Of a stretch of 54,168 nt of DNA, positions 9,077 to 17,902 are shown piece after piece (within the stretch, counting starts at the first letter, position 1; every line of letters starts with the position of its first letter). The notes beneath the pieces are model-generated. The model ran no database searches and was not told the origin of the DNA. It was given only the letters and a program-made list of their open reading frames with translations. Source of the stretch: an uncultured Lachnospiraceae bacterium (GTDB lineage Bacteria > Bacillota > Clostridia > Lachnospirales > Lachnospiraceae); contig CAKRTZ010000009.1 of NCBI GenBank assembly GCA_934402515.1, positions 1-54,168 on the forward strand. The letters are read 5' to 3'. The position numbers were made by a program, and so were the translations under genes.

Positions 9077-10158
9077 GAACCTTTACCATCGGTCCCAATG
9101 AGGCGGGACAGCGTTTTGATAAATATCTGCATAAACTTCTTCCGGAGGCAGGAAATTCTTTTTTGTATAAAATGTTGAGGAAAAAGAATATCACGCTGAA
9201 TAACGGCAAAGCGGAAGGGCGGGAACTGTTAAATCCGGGAGATACGGTGAAAGTTTTTTTTGCAGAGGATACCTTTTTAAAATTTGCGGGAGGGGACAAG
9301 GCATCTGCACCTGCAAGTGCTTTGTCCAATGCCTCGACAGCATCCTCTGGGAATTCTTCCGTTTCCGAATACCAGAGGGCTTACCAGACCTTAAACAGCC
9401 GGAAAAATAAGCCGGTGGTTCTCTGGGAAGATGCGGACATTCTCATTGTGGACAAACCGGCAGGAATTCTGACCCAGAAAGCAGCGCCGGGGGATTTGTC
9501 CATGAATGAATGGCTGATTGGCTATCTGTTGGAAAGAGAAGCAATCACAGCCAATCAGCTTGTCACCTTTCATCCTTCCGTCTGCAATCGCCTTGACCGC
9601 AATACCAGTGGATTGGTTTTGTGCGGGAAAAGCCTTGCAGGTTCCCAATTACTCAGTGAACTGATCAGAGAGCGAAACATTGGAAAATTTTACCGGACCA
9701 TTGTGAAGGGAACCATTAAGGAGAGTCAGCACATTGAGGGCTTTTTATATAAAGATGAGCATAGCAATCAAGTGACGATCTACCGGGATAAAGCGCAGGC
9801 AAAACCGGAACACCAGAAGGGACTGTCTGCTATCAGGACCTCCTATACCCCATTACAGATCTTTAAAGTAAAAGAACAGGCTTTTACCTATCTGGAAATC
9901 CAGCTGCATACAGGAAAATCCCATCAGATCCGTGCCCATCTGGCCTCCATCGGCCATCCCATCCTGGGAGACACAAAGTATGGGAATGCTGCCTGTAACC
10001 AGATGGCACAGAGAACCTGGCATTTGCCGTACCAGTTACTTCACGCCTATCGGGTGACTTTCCCGGAACTTAAGAAAACAGGGGAACCGCTGAGCCAAAA
10101 ATCAGTGACAGCGCCCCTTCCTCCGCTTTTTTCACAGATTCTAAATGCAGAAGAATAG
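9073..10158 (+). CDS. RluA-family pseudouridine synthase
   Basis: 361 residues. An S4 domain (about 1-65; RFDKYLHKLLPEAGNSFLYK) is followed by a Ser/Ala-rich linker (about 80-110) and the RluA catalytic domain. The catalytic motif is CNRLDRNTSGLVLCGKS with the active-site Asp; TGKSHQIRAHLASIGHPILGD is the conserved C-terminal signature. The family makes pseudouridine in 23S rRNA or tRNA; the target cannot be assigned. ATGA overlap with the upstream gene. The linker is longer than in E. coli RluD. Confidence 0.92.
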   Translation: MRTFTIGPNEAGQRFDKYLHKLLPEAGNSFLYKMLRKKNITLNNGKAEGRELLNPGDTVKVFFAEDTFLKFAGGDKASAPASALSNASTASSGNSSVSEYQRAYQTLNSRKNKPVVLWEDADILIVDKPAGILTQKAAPGDLSMNEWLIGYLLEREAITANQLVTFHPSVCNRLDRNTSGLVLCGKSLAGSQLLSELIRERNIGKFYRTIVKGTIKESQHIEGFLYKDEHSNQVTIYRDKAQAKPEHQKGLSAIRTSYTPLQIFKVKEQAFTYLEIQLHTGKSHQIRAHLASIGHPILGDTKYGNAACNQMAQRTWHLPYQLLHAYRVTFPELKKTGEPLSQKSVTAPLPPLFSQILNAEE

Positions 10159-10188
10159 AAAGACTGCTAGATAACAGGAGAACTTTTC

Positions 10189-10722
10189 ATGGCAACATGG
10201 AATTCAAGAGGTTTGCGGGGTTCCACCCTGGAGGATCTCATCAACCGTACCAATGAAAAATATCTGGAGAGCGGGCTGGCACTTATTCAGAAAATTCCCA
10301 CGCCTATCACTCCCATTAAAATTGATAAAGAGAGCCGTCATATTACCCTGGCTTATTTTGACCAGAAAAGTACGGTGGATTATATCGGAGCTGTTCAGGG
10401 AATTCCGGTCTGTTTTGATGCAAAGGAATGTCAATCTGATACCTTTGCCCTGCAAAATATCCATGAACATCAGGTGAAGTTCATGCAGGATTTTGAAAAA
10501 CAGGGAGGCGTTGCCTTCTTTCTGATCTATTATACTTCCAAAGATCTTTTTTACTACCTGCCACTGGAGATGTTGCTCTTTTTCTGGGATCGTGCAGCCA
10601 AGGGGGGACGGAAGAGTTTCCGCTATGAAGAACTAAATCCTGCCTATATTTTGCCCAAAAAGAACGGGGTTCTGGTTCCTTATCTGGATATTTTGCAAAA
10701 AGATCTGGAAGATCGTGATTAA
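10189..10722 (+). CDS. recU: Holliday junction resolvase RecU
   Basis: 177 residues, a little shorter than the roughly 200 of Bacillus RecU. Family motifs are visible: RGLRGSTLEDLINRTNEKY at the N-terminus, KIPTPITPIKI, STVDYIG, and the nuclease core FDAKEC, where the usual form is FEAKET (the lysine is kept). NIHEHQVKFM is also present. RecU cleaves four-way junctions in recombination and chromosome segregation in Firmicutes. AGGAG precedes the ATG. It is the last gene of the rsuA unit; no clear terminator precedes the his promoter. Confidence 0.9.
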   Translation: MATWNSRGLRGSTLEDLINRTNEKYLESGLALIQKIPTPITPIKIDKESRHITLAYFDQKSTVDYIGAVQGIPVCFDAKECQSDTFALQNIHEHQVKFMQDFEKQGGVAFFLIYYTSKDLFYYLPLEMLLFFWDRAAKGGRKSFRYEELNPAYILPKKNGVLVPYLDILQKDLEDRD

Positions 10723-10736
10723 TTTCACAGATAGAA

Positions 10737-10765
10737 TTGACATTACCGAAACTTTTCTATATACT
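10737..10765 (+). promoter_or_regulatory. Sigma-70-type promoter of the his operon
   Basis: TTGACA (10737-10742), a 17-base spacer and TATACT (10760-10765) lie 62 bases upstream of hisZ. The -35 is consensus and the -10 is 5 of 6. The short leader shows no T-box or obvious attenuator. Confidence 0.85.
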
Positions 10766-10826
10766 ACAGATAGTTTCACTTGCTAACACGTTACCATAGT
10801 AAAGTGCTTATAGAAAGGCTGACAGA

Positions 10827-11942
10827 ATGATGAATCAACGTTTGTTACATACACCGGAAGGTGTCCGTGATATCTACGGTTCGGAATATGCCCGGAAACT
10901 TTCGGTACAGAATACTCTGCTTGGACAGTTCCGGCTTTATGGATTTGAGGATATCCAGACTCCCACCTTTGAGTTTTTTGATGTGTTTTCCAGTGAGATC
11001 GGTACAACACCTTCCAAGGAATTATACAAATTTTTTGATAAAGAGGGAAACACTCTGGTGCTTCGACCGGATTTCACCCCTTCCATGGCGCGGTGTGCTG
11101 CCAAATATTTTATGGAAGAGAAGAAGCCCATCCGTTTCTGCTATGCGGGAAATACCTTTACCAATACCTCCAATTTACAGGGTAAGTTAAAGGAAGTGAC
11201 CCAGCTTGGTGTGGAACTGATCGGTGATGATTCCGTTTATGCGGATGCAGAAATGCTTTGTATGGTGATTAATTCCCTGAAGGCGATCGGGCTTACTAAA
11301 TTTCAGGTAAGTATCGGGGAGGTGGAGTATTTCAAAGGAATCTGTGAGGATGCAGGACTGGATGAGGAAACAGAGCTGGCACTTCGTGACTTTATTTCCA
11401 CCAAAAATTACTTCGGCGCAAGAGATCTGTTGATGGAACGGCAGATCAAGCAGGAGGATATGGAGGTGCTGTTAAAGTCAGCGGATTTGTTCGGTGATTT
11501 TAATTCTCTCAAGGAGGCCCGTGTACTTGCCAATCATGCCCGTTCCCTGGCCGCTATTGACCGTCTGGAACAGGTTTACGAAGTTTTGAAACTCTATGGT
11601 GTGGAAGAGTATGTCTCTTTTGACTTAGGCATGCTTTCCAAATATAATTATTATACAGGAATCATTTTCAAAGCCTACACCTATGGTATCGGGGATGCCA
11701 TTGTAAAGGGCGGACGATACGATTCCCTGCTTTCCCGTTTTGGAAAAGAAGCACCGGCCATCGGCTGTGTGGTCGTCATTGACGATGTGATGGAGGCACT
11801 GAAACGCCAGGGCATTACAGTCCCTGTGGCAGAGACGAAACAGGTGCTGACTTATCGTACCGATGATTTTGAACAGGTGCTGCAACAGGCTTCCAGGCTG
11901 CGTGAAAAGGGTGTAGCGGTAGAGTTGAGACCTGCAGATTAG
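10827..11942 (+). CDS. hisZ: ATP phosphoribosyltransferase regulatory subunit HisZ
   Basis: 371 residues, a class II HisRS-like protein without a tRNA-binding role. It begins with LLHTPEGVRDIYGSEYARK and has class II motif 2-like (LRPDFTPSMARCAAKYF) and motif 3-like (GDAIVKGGRYDSLLSRFG) segments. HisZ pairs with short-form HisG to form the active and histidine-inhibited first enzyme of histidine synthesis. The short HisG encoded immediately downstream fits this. GAAAGG at about 10814 supports the first of two adjacent ATG codons. Confidence 0.93.
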   Translation: MMNQRLLHTPEGVRDIYGSEYARKLSVQNTLLGQFRLYGFEDIQTPTFEFFDVFSSEIGTTPSKELYKFFDKEGNTLVLRPDFTPSMARCAAKYFMEEKKPIRFCYAGNTFTNTSNLQGKLKEVTQLGVELIGDDSVYADAEMLCMVINSLKAIGLTKFQVSIGEVEYFKGICEDAGLDEETELALRDFISTKNYFGARDLLMERQIKQEDMEVLLKSADLFGDFNSLKEARVLANHARSLAAIDRLEQVYEVLKLYGVEEYVSFDLGMLSKYNYYTGIIFKAYTYGIGDAIVKGGRYDSLLSRFGKEAPAIGCVVVIDDVMEALKRQGITVPVAETKQVLTYRTDDFEQVLQQASRLREKGVAVELRPAD

Positions 11943-12006
11943 ATTGCGGTAGACATAATATTATTATGTAAACTTATGGCGCAAAATGGGAAAGGTTTAA
12001 GAAATC

Positions 12007-12651
12007 ATGAGTGAAGAAAGATATATTACCTTTGCATTGGGCAAGGGAAGGCTGGCAGAGCGAACCCTGGAATTATTGGAAGAAATTGGTATCACCTGTG
12101 AAGAGATGAAGGATAAGAAGACCCGCAAGCTGATCTTCGTCAATAAAGAACAGAAGTTGAAGTTTTTCCTGTCCAAGGGACCGGATGTACCAACCTATGT
12201 AGAATATGGAGCGGCTGATATAGGCGTGGTGGGTAAAGATACCATTCTGGAGGAAAACCGGCGGGTTTATGAGGTGCTGGATTTAGGCTATGGAAAGTGC
12301 AAAATGTGCGTCTGTGGTCCCGCATCTGCCAGAGAATTATTGCAGCACCATGAGATGATCCGGGTGGCAAGCAAATACCCCAATATAGCCAAAGATTATT
12401 TTTATAACAAAAAGCATCAGACTGTGGATATTATCAAATTAAATGGTTCTGTGGAATTAGGGCCTATTGTGGGACTTTCCGATGTGATCGTGGATATTGT
12501 GGAAACCGGTTCCACCTTAAAGGAAAACGGGCTGGAGGTTCTGGAGGAGGTTTGTCCCCTGTCTGCCCGCATGATTGTCAATCAGGTAAGTATGCAGATG
12601 GAACAGGAGCGGATCAAAGATATCATCCGCCGTTTGAAAGAGAAAATATAA
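12007..12651 (+). CDS. hisG: ATP phosphoribosyltransferase catalytic subunit, short form (HisG)
   Basis: 214 residues, which is the short form lacking the C-terminal ACT-like regulatory domain and therefore dependent on HisZ. Motifs: ALGKGRLAERTLELL at the N-terminus, GAADIGVVGKDTILE, and the PRPP-binding loop region DIVETGSTLKENGL. It condenses ATP with PRPP, the committed step of histidine synthesis. It lies 64 bases after hisZ and 22 bases before hisD. Confidence 0.95.
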   Translation: MSEERYITFALGKGRLAERTLELLEEIGITCEEMKDKKTRKLIFVNKEQKLKFFLSKGPDVPTYVEYGAADIGVVGKDTILEENRRVYEVLDLGYGKCKMCVCGPASARELLQHHEMIRVASKYPNIAKDYFYNKKHQTVDIIKLNGSVELGPIVGLSDVIVDIVETGSTLKENGLEVLEEVCPLSARMIVNQVSMQMEQERIKDIIRRLKEKI

Positions 12652-12673
12652 GGGAAGATAAAGGAGAGCAGCT

Positions 12674-13966
12674 ATGAATGTTATTAACTTAACGGAGGAA
12701 TCCATTCAAGGACTTCTTACAGATTTATTAAAACGCAGTCCGAATAACTATCCGGAATATGAAGGAACCGTCAATGAGATCATTGAGTCGGTTCGCGAAA
12801 AAGGCGACGAGGCTCTTTTTTCCTACACAGAAAAATTTGATCACTGTGTGCTTTCTCCTGATACCATTCAGGTAACCCGGGAAGAAATCGATGAGGCTTA
12901 CACGAAACTGGACGAAGAGTTTATTCGTGTGATGCGCCAGTCTGCGGAGAACATCCGGGTTTATCACGAGAAACAACTTCGCACATCCTGGTTTGATTAC
13001 AAGCCGGATGGAACCATTCTCGGACAGAAAATCACCCCCATTTCCCGTGCCGGTGTGTATGTACCCGGTGGAAAGGCTGCTTATCCTTCCAGCGTGTTGA
13101 TGAACGTGGTTCCTGCAAAGGTAGCCGGTGTCCCGGAGATACTGATGTGTACCCCTCCGGGAAAGGACGGAAAAGTAAATCCCGGAACCTTAGTAGCTGC
13201 TGATATTGCAGGCGTGGATAAGGTCTATAAAGTCGGCGGTGCCCAGGCAATTGCGGCTATGGCCTTTGGAACAGACTCTATCCCCAAGGTCGACAAGATT
13301 ACAGGCCCCGGTAATATCTTTGTAGCATTGGCCAAGAAAGCTGTTTATGGTTTTGTCAGTATTGATTCTATTGCCGGTCCCAGTGAAATCCTGGTTCTGG
13401 CGGACGAGACGGCAACACCCCGCTATGTAGCTGCGGATCTGCTTTCCCAGGCAGAACATGACGAACTGGCAAGTGCCATTTTGATTACTACCAGCAGGGA
13501 ACTGGCGGAGCAGGTTCAGGTGGAAATCGATGGGTTTGTAAAAAAACTTTCCCGCAGTGAGATTATCGGAAAATCCCTGGATCGCTACGGCTACGTTCTG
13601 ATTGCGGAAAATATGGATGCCGCCATTGCTGCCGCCAACGCAGTGGCAAGCGAGCACTTGGAGATTCTTACAAAGAATCCGTTTGATACCATGACCAGGA
13701 TTAAAAATGCAGGAGCCATTTTCCTTGGAGAGTATTCCTCAGAGCCTCTGGGAGATTATTATGCAGGTCCAAACCATATTTTACCTACCAACGGCACTGC
13801 AAAATTTTTCTCTCCCTTAAATGTGGATGATTTTATCAAGAAAACCAGTATTATTTCCTACTCCCAGTCGGCACTGGAGAAAGTTCATAACGATATTGAA
13901 CTGTTTGCAAAGAATGAAGGCCTGACTGCACATGCCAATTCCATTGCAGTTCGGTTTGAAAACTAG
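12674..13966 (+). CDS. hisD: Histidinol dehydrogenase (HisD)
   Basis: 430 residues, normal length. Family signatures include RAGVYVPGGKAAYPSSVLM, the long GPGNIFVALAKKAVYG to IAGPSEILVLADE stretch, and LLSQAEHDELASA, which carries zinc and catalytic residues. It oxidises L-histidinol to histidine in two NAD-dependent steps, the last two of the pathway. AAGGAGAG lies seven bases upstream of the ATG. hisB follows after 38 bases. Confidence 0.96.
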   Translation: MNVINLTEESIQGLLTDLLKRSPNNYPEYEGTVNEIIESVREKGDEALFSYTEKFDHCVLSPDTIQVTREEIDEAYTKLDEEFIRVMRQSAENIRVYHEKQLRTSWFDYKPDGTILGQKITPISRAGVYVPGGKAAYPSSVLMNVVPAKVAGVPEILMCTPPGKDGKVNPGTLVAADIAGVDKVYKVGGAQAIAAMAFGTDSIPKVDKITGPGNIFVALAKKAVYGFVSIDSIAGPSEILVLADETATPRYVAADLLSQAEHDELASAILITTSRELAEQVQVEIDGFVKKLSRSEIIGKSLDRYGYVLIAENMDAAIAAANAVASEHLEILTKNPFDTMTRIKNAGAIFLGEYSSEPLGDYYAGPNHILPTNGTAKFFSPLNVDDFIKKTSIISYSQSALEKVHNDIELFAKNEGLTAHANSIAVRFEN

Positions 13967-14004
13967 GAACATGTATTTTCATTTACCATAACAGGAGGAT
14001 TTCC

Positions 14005-14592
14005 ATGGCACGAAGCGCAACGGTAACCCGTAAAACAAAAGAGACAGATATTCAGATTATCTTTAATATTGACGGAACCGGTAAAGGGGAAATTTCTACA
14101 GGCATCGGTTTTTTCGATCATATGCTGGAGGGATTTACCCGTCACGGCTTTTTTGATCTGAAATGTAAGGTGGAAGGTGATCTGTATGTGGATGGTCACC
14201 ACACGGTGGAGGATACCGGAATTGTATTGGGGCAGGCCATCAAAGAAGCTCTGGATGATAAGAAGGGAATCAAACGTTTCGGTCAGTTCCTTCTTCCCAT
14301 GGATGATGTTCTGGTTTTGTGTGCCATTGATTTAAGTGGCAGACCCTATTATCAGTCCAATGTCAGCTTTACCACACCCTCCATCGGTGGTCTGGATACA
14401 GAACTGATCCGGGAATTTTTCTATGCGGTCAGCTACAGTGCCGGCATGAATCTTCATTTCCAACTGCTTGCCGGAGAAAATAACCATCATATTGCAGAGG
14501 CCATGTTTAAAGCCTTTGCCAAGGCCTTGGATGAGGCAACCACAAAAGATCCTCGGATTACCGAAGTGTTAAGTACGAAAGGAAGTTTATAA
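14005..14592 (+). CDS. hisB: Imidazoleglycerol-phosphate dehydratase (HisB)
   Basis: 195 residues, the monofunctional form without a phosphatase domain. The metal-binding histidine motifs are present twice: FFDHMLEGFTRHG with DGHHTVEDTGI, and NLHFQLLAGENNHHIAEAMFKA. It dehydrates imidazole glycerol phosphate to imidazole acetol phosphate. AGGAGG lies before the ATG. hisIE begins six bases after its stop. Confidence 0.96.
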   Translation: MARSATVTRKTKETDIQIIFNIDGTGKGEISTGIGFFDHMLEGFTRHGFFDLKCKVEGDLYVDGHHTVEDTGIVLGQAIKEALDDKKGIKRFGQFLLPMDDVLVLCAIDLSGRPYYQSNVSFTTPSIGGLDTELIREFFYAVSYSAGMNLHFQLLAGENNHHIAEAMFKAFAKALDEATTKDPRITEVLSTKGSL

Positions 14593-14598
14593 ATACTT

Positions 14599-15885
14599 AT
14601 GAGTCAGAAATTATTGATGCCCTGCATTTACCTTTATCAGCAGAAAGCAGTGGCAGGATTAAACGATAAAACGGTGGTGAATATGAACCCTGTGGAACTG
14701 GCGCGTTATTACAGCGACCAGCAGGCGGATGCACTCCTGATTTTTGATTTGTCCAATGGTGATGTGGAGCATGAGGAAGCGCTGGACATTATGAAGGCTG
14801 TCTGCGAAACGGTTGCGATTCCTGTCATTGGGGCAGGCAACGTAAAGCGGATGGAGGATGTGAAAAAAATTCTTTATGCCGGATGCAAGAAGGCGGTTCT
14901 GAATTTTTCCAAGGAGAGCAACATCGCTATCCTGGAAGAGGTATCCAAAAAGTTCGGAAAGGATAAAATCATTGTTTCTATTGCGGCGGAAACAGAAATT
15001 GTGAATCACCGCGTGGAGATTGAGCAATATGCGGCGGAAATTCTACTGATCAATGAAAACCGCATCCGCGAAACATTGGAACTGGCGACCTTACCGGTTC
15101 TTATGTCTATGCCGGATGTTTCTCTGGATAAAATTATGGAGGCGTTCGGACGGGAGAATGTCTATGGAATCACCGGAAAAGCCATGAATGACAATGCCCA
15201 GGAGTTTGTGAATATCAAGCAGCTCTGTAAGGAGAATGGTCTGGAGGTACATACCCTGGAGGCATCCTTGAAGTGGTCTGATTTTAAGAAGAATTCTGAC
15301 GGACATGTAACTGTGGTGGTTCAGGACGATAAGACAGACGAAGTCCTGATGGTTGCCTATATGAATGAGGAAGCCTACAATATGACCGTGAAAACCGGCC
15401 GTATGACCTATTACAGCCGCAGCCGTGATGAACTTTGGATTAAAGGTGAAACCAGTGGTCATTACCAGTATGTGAAATCTCTCACTGCGGATTGCGACCT
15501 GGATACCATCCTGGCCCGTGTAACCCAGGTGGGAGCAGCCTGTCACACCGGAAGTCATAGCTGTTTCTTCAATTCCATTATGAAACAGGAGGAAGAGCAG
15601 GAAACCAATCCTTTAAAAGTATTTGAGGATGTGATGAATGTAATCAAAGATCGTAAGGTTCATCCTAAGGAAGGCTCCTATACCAATTATCTCTTTGATA
15701 AAGGAATTGACAAGATTCTGAAAAAACTGGGTGAGGAATCTACAGAGATTGTCATAGCTGCCAAGAACCCCAACCCCAATGAGATTAAATATGAAATCTG
15801 CGATTTCCTCTATCACATGATGGTACTGATGGTCGAAAAAGGTGTTACCTGGGAAGAAATCACAGAAGAACTGGCAAAACGTTAA
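14599..15885 (+). CDS. hisIE: Bifunctional HisIE with an N-terminal degenerate HisF/HisA-like barrel
   Basis: 428 residues, about twice the length of a plain HisIE. Residues 1 to about 222 resemble a HisA/HisF (beta/alpha)8 barrel (DALLIFDLSNGD, IPVIGAGNVKRMEDVKKIL, GCKKAVLNF). However, the usual IPCLDV start is MPCIYL with Tyr11 at the catalytic Asp position, and the second Asp site reads VSIAAE. HisI spans about 228-330, with DCDLDTILARV and ACHTGSHSCFF supplying metal-binding Asp and Cys residues. HisE spans about 338-428, with LGEESTEIVIAAKN. HisE hydrolyses phosphoribosyl-ATP and HisI opens the ring of phosphoribosyl-AMP. The barrel is probably catalytically dead. Last gene of the operon. 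Confidence 0.93.
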   Translation: MSQKLLMPCIYLYQQKAVAGLNDKTVVNMNPVELARYYSDQQADALLIFDLSNGDVEHEEALDIMKAVCETVAIPVIGAGNVKRMEDVKKILYAGCKKAVLNFSKESNIAILEEVSKKFGKDKIIVSIAAETEIVNHRVEIEQYAAEILLINENRIRETLELATLPVLMSMPDVSLDKIMEAFGRENVYGITGKAMNDNAQEFVNIKQLCKENGLEVHTLEASLKWSDFKKNSDGHVTVVVQDDKTDEVLMVAYMNEEAYNMTVKTGRMTYYSRSRDELWIKGETSGHYQYVKSLTADCDLDTILARVTQVGAACHTGSHSCFFNSIMKQEEEQETNPLKVFEDVMNVIKDRKVHPKEGSYTNYLFDKGIDKILKKLGEESTEIVIAAKNPNPNEIKYEICDFLYHMMVLMVEKGVTWEEITEELAKR

Positions 15886-15934
15886 TTTTGCTATAGATTG
15901 TATATATTGATAGCTTCCTATACATTATTTTGCC

Positions 15935-15963
15935 TTGAAAAAAAGTGTCCGGGAGGCTATAAT
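15935..15963 (+). promoter_or_regulatory. Sigma-70-type promoter of the cytidylate-kinase-like gene
   Basis: TTGAAA (15935-15940), a 17-base spacer and consensus TATAAT (15958-15963) lie 75 bases upstream of the start codon. The flanking TAGCTTCC (from 15911) could pair with GGAGGCTA around the -10, but the loop is large and no function is assigned. Confidence 0.85.
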
Positions 15964-16038
15964 ATTTTTATAATAACTATTTGTAAATAAGAGTCCTGAA
16001 TAGTTAAAAAATAAATGAAACCGGAAGGGGGACTTTAT

Positions 16039-16683
16039 ATGAACACAATTATTACAATCGGACGTCAGTTTGGCTCTCAAGGACGTGAAATCGGCGAGAA
16101 AATTGCAGAGTATTTTAAAATTCCATGCTATGACAAGGAACTGTTATCCAGAGCAGCCAAGGAGAGTGGTTTCTGCGAAGAGATGATTGAGAACCATGAT
16201 GAGCGTCCCACCAATTCATTCTTATACAACTTGGTTATGGATACTTATTCCTTTGGCTACAATGCATCCTCCTTTATTGACATGCCTATCAGCCACAAGG
16301 TATTTCTGGCACAGTTTGATACCATCAAGAAGATTGCAGATGAAGGTCCCTGTGTTATTGTAGGTCGTTGTGCAGATTATGCATTAAGCGAGTACAAAAA
16401 CTGCCTGAACATCTTTATCTATGCCGATGAAGCATCTAAGATTAAACATCTCTGTGAGCGTTTCTCTGATCTAAACGAGCAGAAAGCAAGAGATATGATT
16501 GCCAAGAAGGATAAACAGCGTCAGAGTTATTATAACTATTATTCCTCTAAGAAATGGGGACGCGCAGACAGCTATGATCTGTGCATCAACAGCGCAAAGC
16601 TTGGTGTAGAAGGCACTGTAAAGCTGATTACCCAGTATGTGGAAGATTTTGAGGAAAAGAGAGCTGCGGAAGGCGAGAAGTAA
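16039..16683 (+). CDS. Cytidylate kinase-like P-loop protein
   Basis: 214 residues from the ATG at 16039. GGAAGGGGG at 16023-16031 precedes it, so the in-frame ATG at 16015 is rejected. The N-terminus IITIGRQFGSQGREIGEKIAE is a nucleotide-binding loop of the cytidylate-kinase-like family, which departs from the canonical GxxxxGK[ST]. CVIVGRCADYAL and the basic stretch KKDKQRQSYYNYYSSKKWG fit the lid and C-terminal parts. True CMP kinase function is not proven; such proteins are common in Clostridia in addition to Cmk. Monocistronic between its own promoter and a terminator. Confidence 0.85.
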   Translation: MNTIITIGRQFGSQGREIGEKIAEYFKIPCYDKELLSRAAKESGFCEEMIENHDERPTNSFLYNLVMDTYSFGYNASSFIDMPISHKVFLAQFDTIKKIADEGPCVIVGRCADYALSEYKNCLNIFIYADEASKIKHLCERFSDLNEQKARDMIAKKDKQRQSYYNYYSSKKWGRADSYDLCINSAKLGVEGTVKLITQYVEDFEEKRAAEGEK

Positions 16684-16705
16684 ATAAGCTATAGTAATAT
16701 TTTTA

Positions 16706-16740
16706 AAAGGGCTGAACAACTGTGATGTGTTCAGCCCTTT
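16706..16740. terminator. Convergent, probably bidirectional intrinsic terminator
   Basis: A perfect 13-bp stem (AAAGGGCTGAACA / TGTTCAGCCCTTT) with a 9-base loop lies between the convergent kinase-like and recombinase genes. The A-rich and T-rich flanks on both sides could serve termination in either direction; the T-tracts are interrupted by A. Confidence 0.85.
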
Positions 16741-16747
16741 AAATATT

Positions 16748-17812
16748 TTACTTATTTTTATTTCTAAGAGAAACTGCATTGGCAGCCTGACGCTTGTGTT
16801 CGTCCTCAATGGCAGCATAGTAATCAATGGTAGTATTTACGTTTTCGTGTCCCAGAACGTCAGCCACCAGCCGGATATCACCGGTTTCCCGGTACAATGC
16901 CGTACCGTAGGTGCTGCGCAGCTTATGGGGGGTAATTTTCTTGTTAGGAACCGCCATTTTGGCATATTTTTTTACCAGCAGTTCGATGGCATCCACACTG
17001 ATCCGGCGTTTGTGGAGGGAGAGGAAGAGAGCAGTCTCTTCTCCTGACTCCGGAAGTGTCCGGTTTCGCTCCCCCTCAATGTAGGTCTGGAGTGCATCGT
17101 GAATTTCTTCACCAAAATATAAAATGTCCTGTCCACCACCTTTTCGAACAATGGTAATGGTGTTGGCGCGTAAATCTACATCTGCTAAATCCAATCCGGC
17201 ACATTCTGATACACGGATTCCGGTTCCCAGCATCAAGGTCATAATTGCCAGGTCACGTTCTCTGGTGCGTTCCCGGAAAGCCAGCTGATGCTTTGACATC
17301 TGGGCATTTCCAAATTCCACCGTGTTTAACACATCCGCAACCTCATTTTCATTCATTCGGATAATATTTTTGTCCTTTTTGATACGGGGTAATTTTACCA
17401 GAATCATTGGATTTTTCTCAATATGCTCATGTTCTAAATGATATAAAAACATGCCACGTAAGGGAGCCATTTTCCGGGCAATGGCTTTCTTTCCGTTTTC
17501 GTGTTTTTCCCCGTCCTCGTTTAATTCCAGATACCGCTGGTACTCGGAAATATCTTCTGAAGTCAGCTTTGCCAGATCTTCAATGGTAAAATCGGTCATG
17601 GATTTATTGGCAAAGGTGGGATTGCTATATTGTAAATAGCGGAAAAAGGTTAATAAATCATAAGCATAAGAAACCAGTGTGCTGGTCTGGGATGTCATTT
17701 CTTTATCATATAAAAAATCCTTGGCGCAACCGGGAAGCTGTAACATTAATTCCCGTAGTTTCAACGTTTGTTTTTTCTTTTTATCTTTGTAATATGCGGA
17801 ATCCTTACCCAT
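16748..17812 (-). CDS. Tyrosine recombinase (XerC/XerD-like)
   Basis: 354 residues from the ATG at 17812, which has AAGGAGG about seven bases upstream; the ORF extends to an ATG at 17842 without a ribosome site. The N-terminal SAM-like core-binding domain covers about 20-150. The catalytic domain shows Arg in GTGIRVSE, Lys in VRKGGG, His-x-x-Arg in TPHKLRSTYG, His in LGHENVNTTIDYY, and the nucleophile Tyr in IDYYA. It is about 50 residues longer than typical XerC/D. No phage genes or attachment site lie beside it, so a chromosomal Xer-type role in dimer resolution is likely, but not shown. Confidence 0.9.
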   Translation of the reverse strand: MGKDSAYYKDKKKKQTLKLRELMLQLPGCAKDFLYDKEMTSQTSTLVSYAYDLLTFFRYLQYSNPTFANKSMTDFTIEDLAKLTSEDISEYQRYLELNEDGEKHENGKKAIARKMAPLRGMFLYHLEHEHIEKNPMILVKLPRIKKDKNIIRMNENEVADVLNTVEFGNAQMSKHQLAFRERTRERDLAIMTLMLGTGIRVSECAGLDLADVDLRANTITIVRKGGGQDILYFGEEIHDALQTYIEGERNRTLPESGEETALFLSLHKRRISVDAIELLVKKYAKMAVPNKKITPHKLRSTYGTALYRETGDIRLVADVLGHENVNTTIDYYAAIEDEHKRQAANAVSLRNKNK

Positions 17813-17863
17813 AAGATGCCTCCTTCTCTTTTGATTTCCCAACTACTTTTGCGGAAAAACTGA

Positions 17864-17880
17864 TATTTATCCGATAAATA
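17864..17880. repeat. 17-base perfect inverted repeat in the recombinase leader
   Basis: TATTTATC-C-GATAAATA (17864-17880) lies 51 bases upstream of the recombinase start. It is followed on the minus strand by a short T-run. It may be a protein-binding site or a weak terminator after dtd; no family of operator is recognised. An extended -10 (TGC TATAAT, minus strand, 17902-17910) lies just upstream at the dtd stop. Confidence 0.5.
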
Positions 17881-17902
17881 GATTTCTCCTCTTTTACGAG
17901 GA

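Noticed and set aside
10766..10826. T-box or his attenuator ahead of hisZ
   Set aside because: The leader is about 60 bases, without T-box conserved sequence, His-codon run or terminator hairpin.
16748..17812. Tyrosine recombinase as a sign of an integrated element
   Set aside because: Neighbouring genes are housekeeping genes, no att repeats or cargo are visible, and the locus looks chromosomal.
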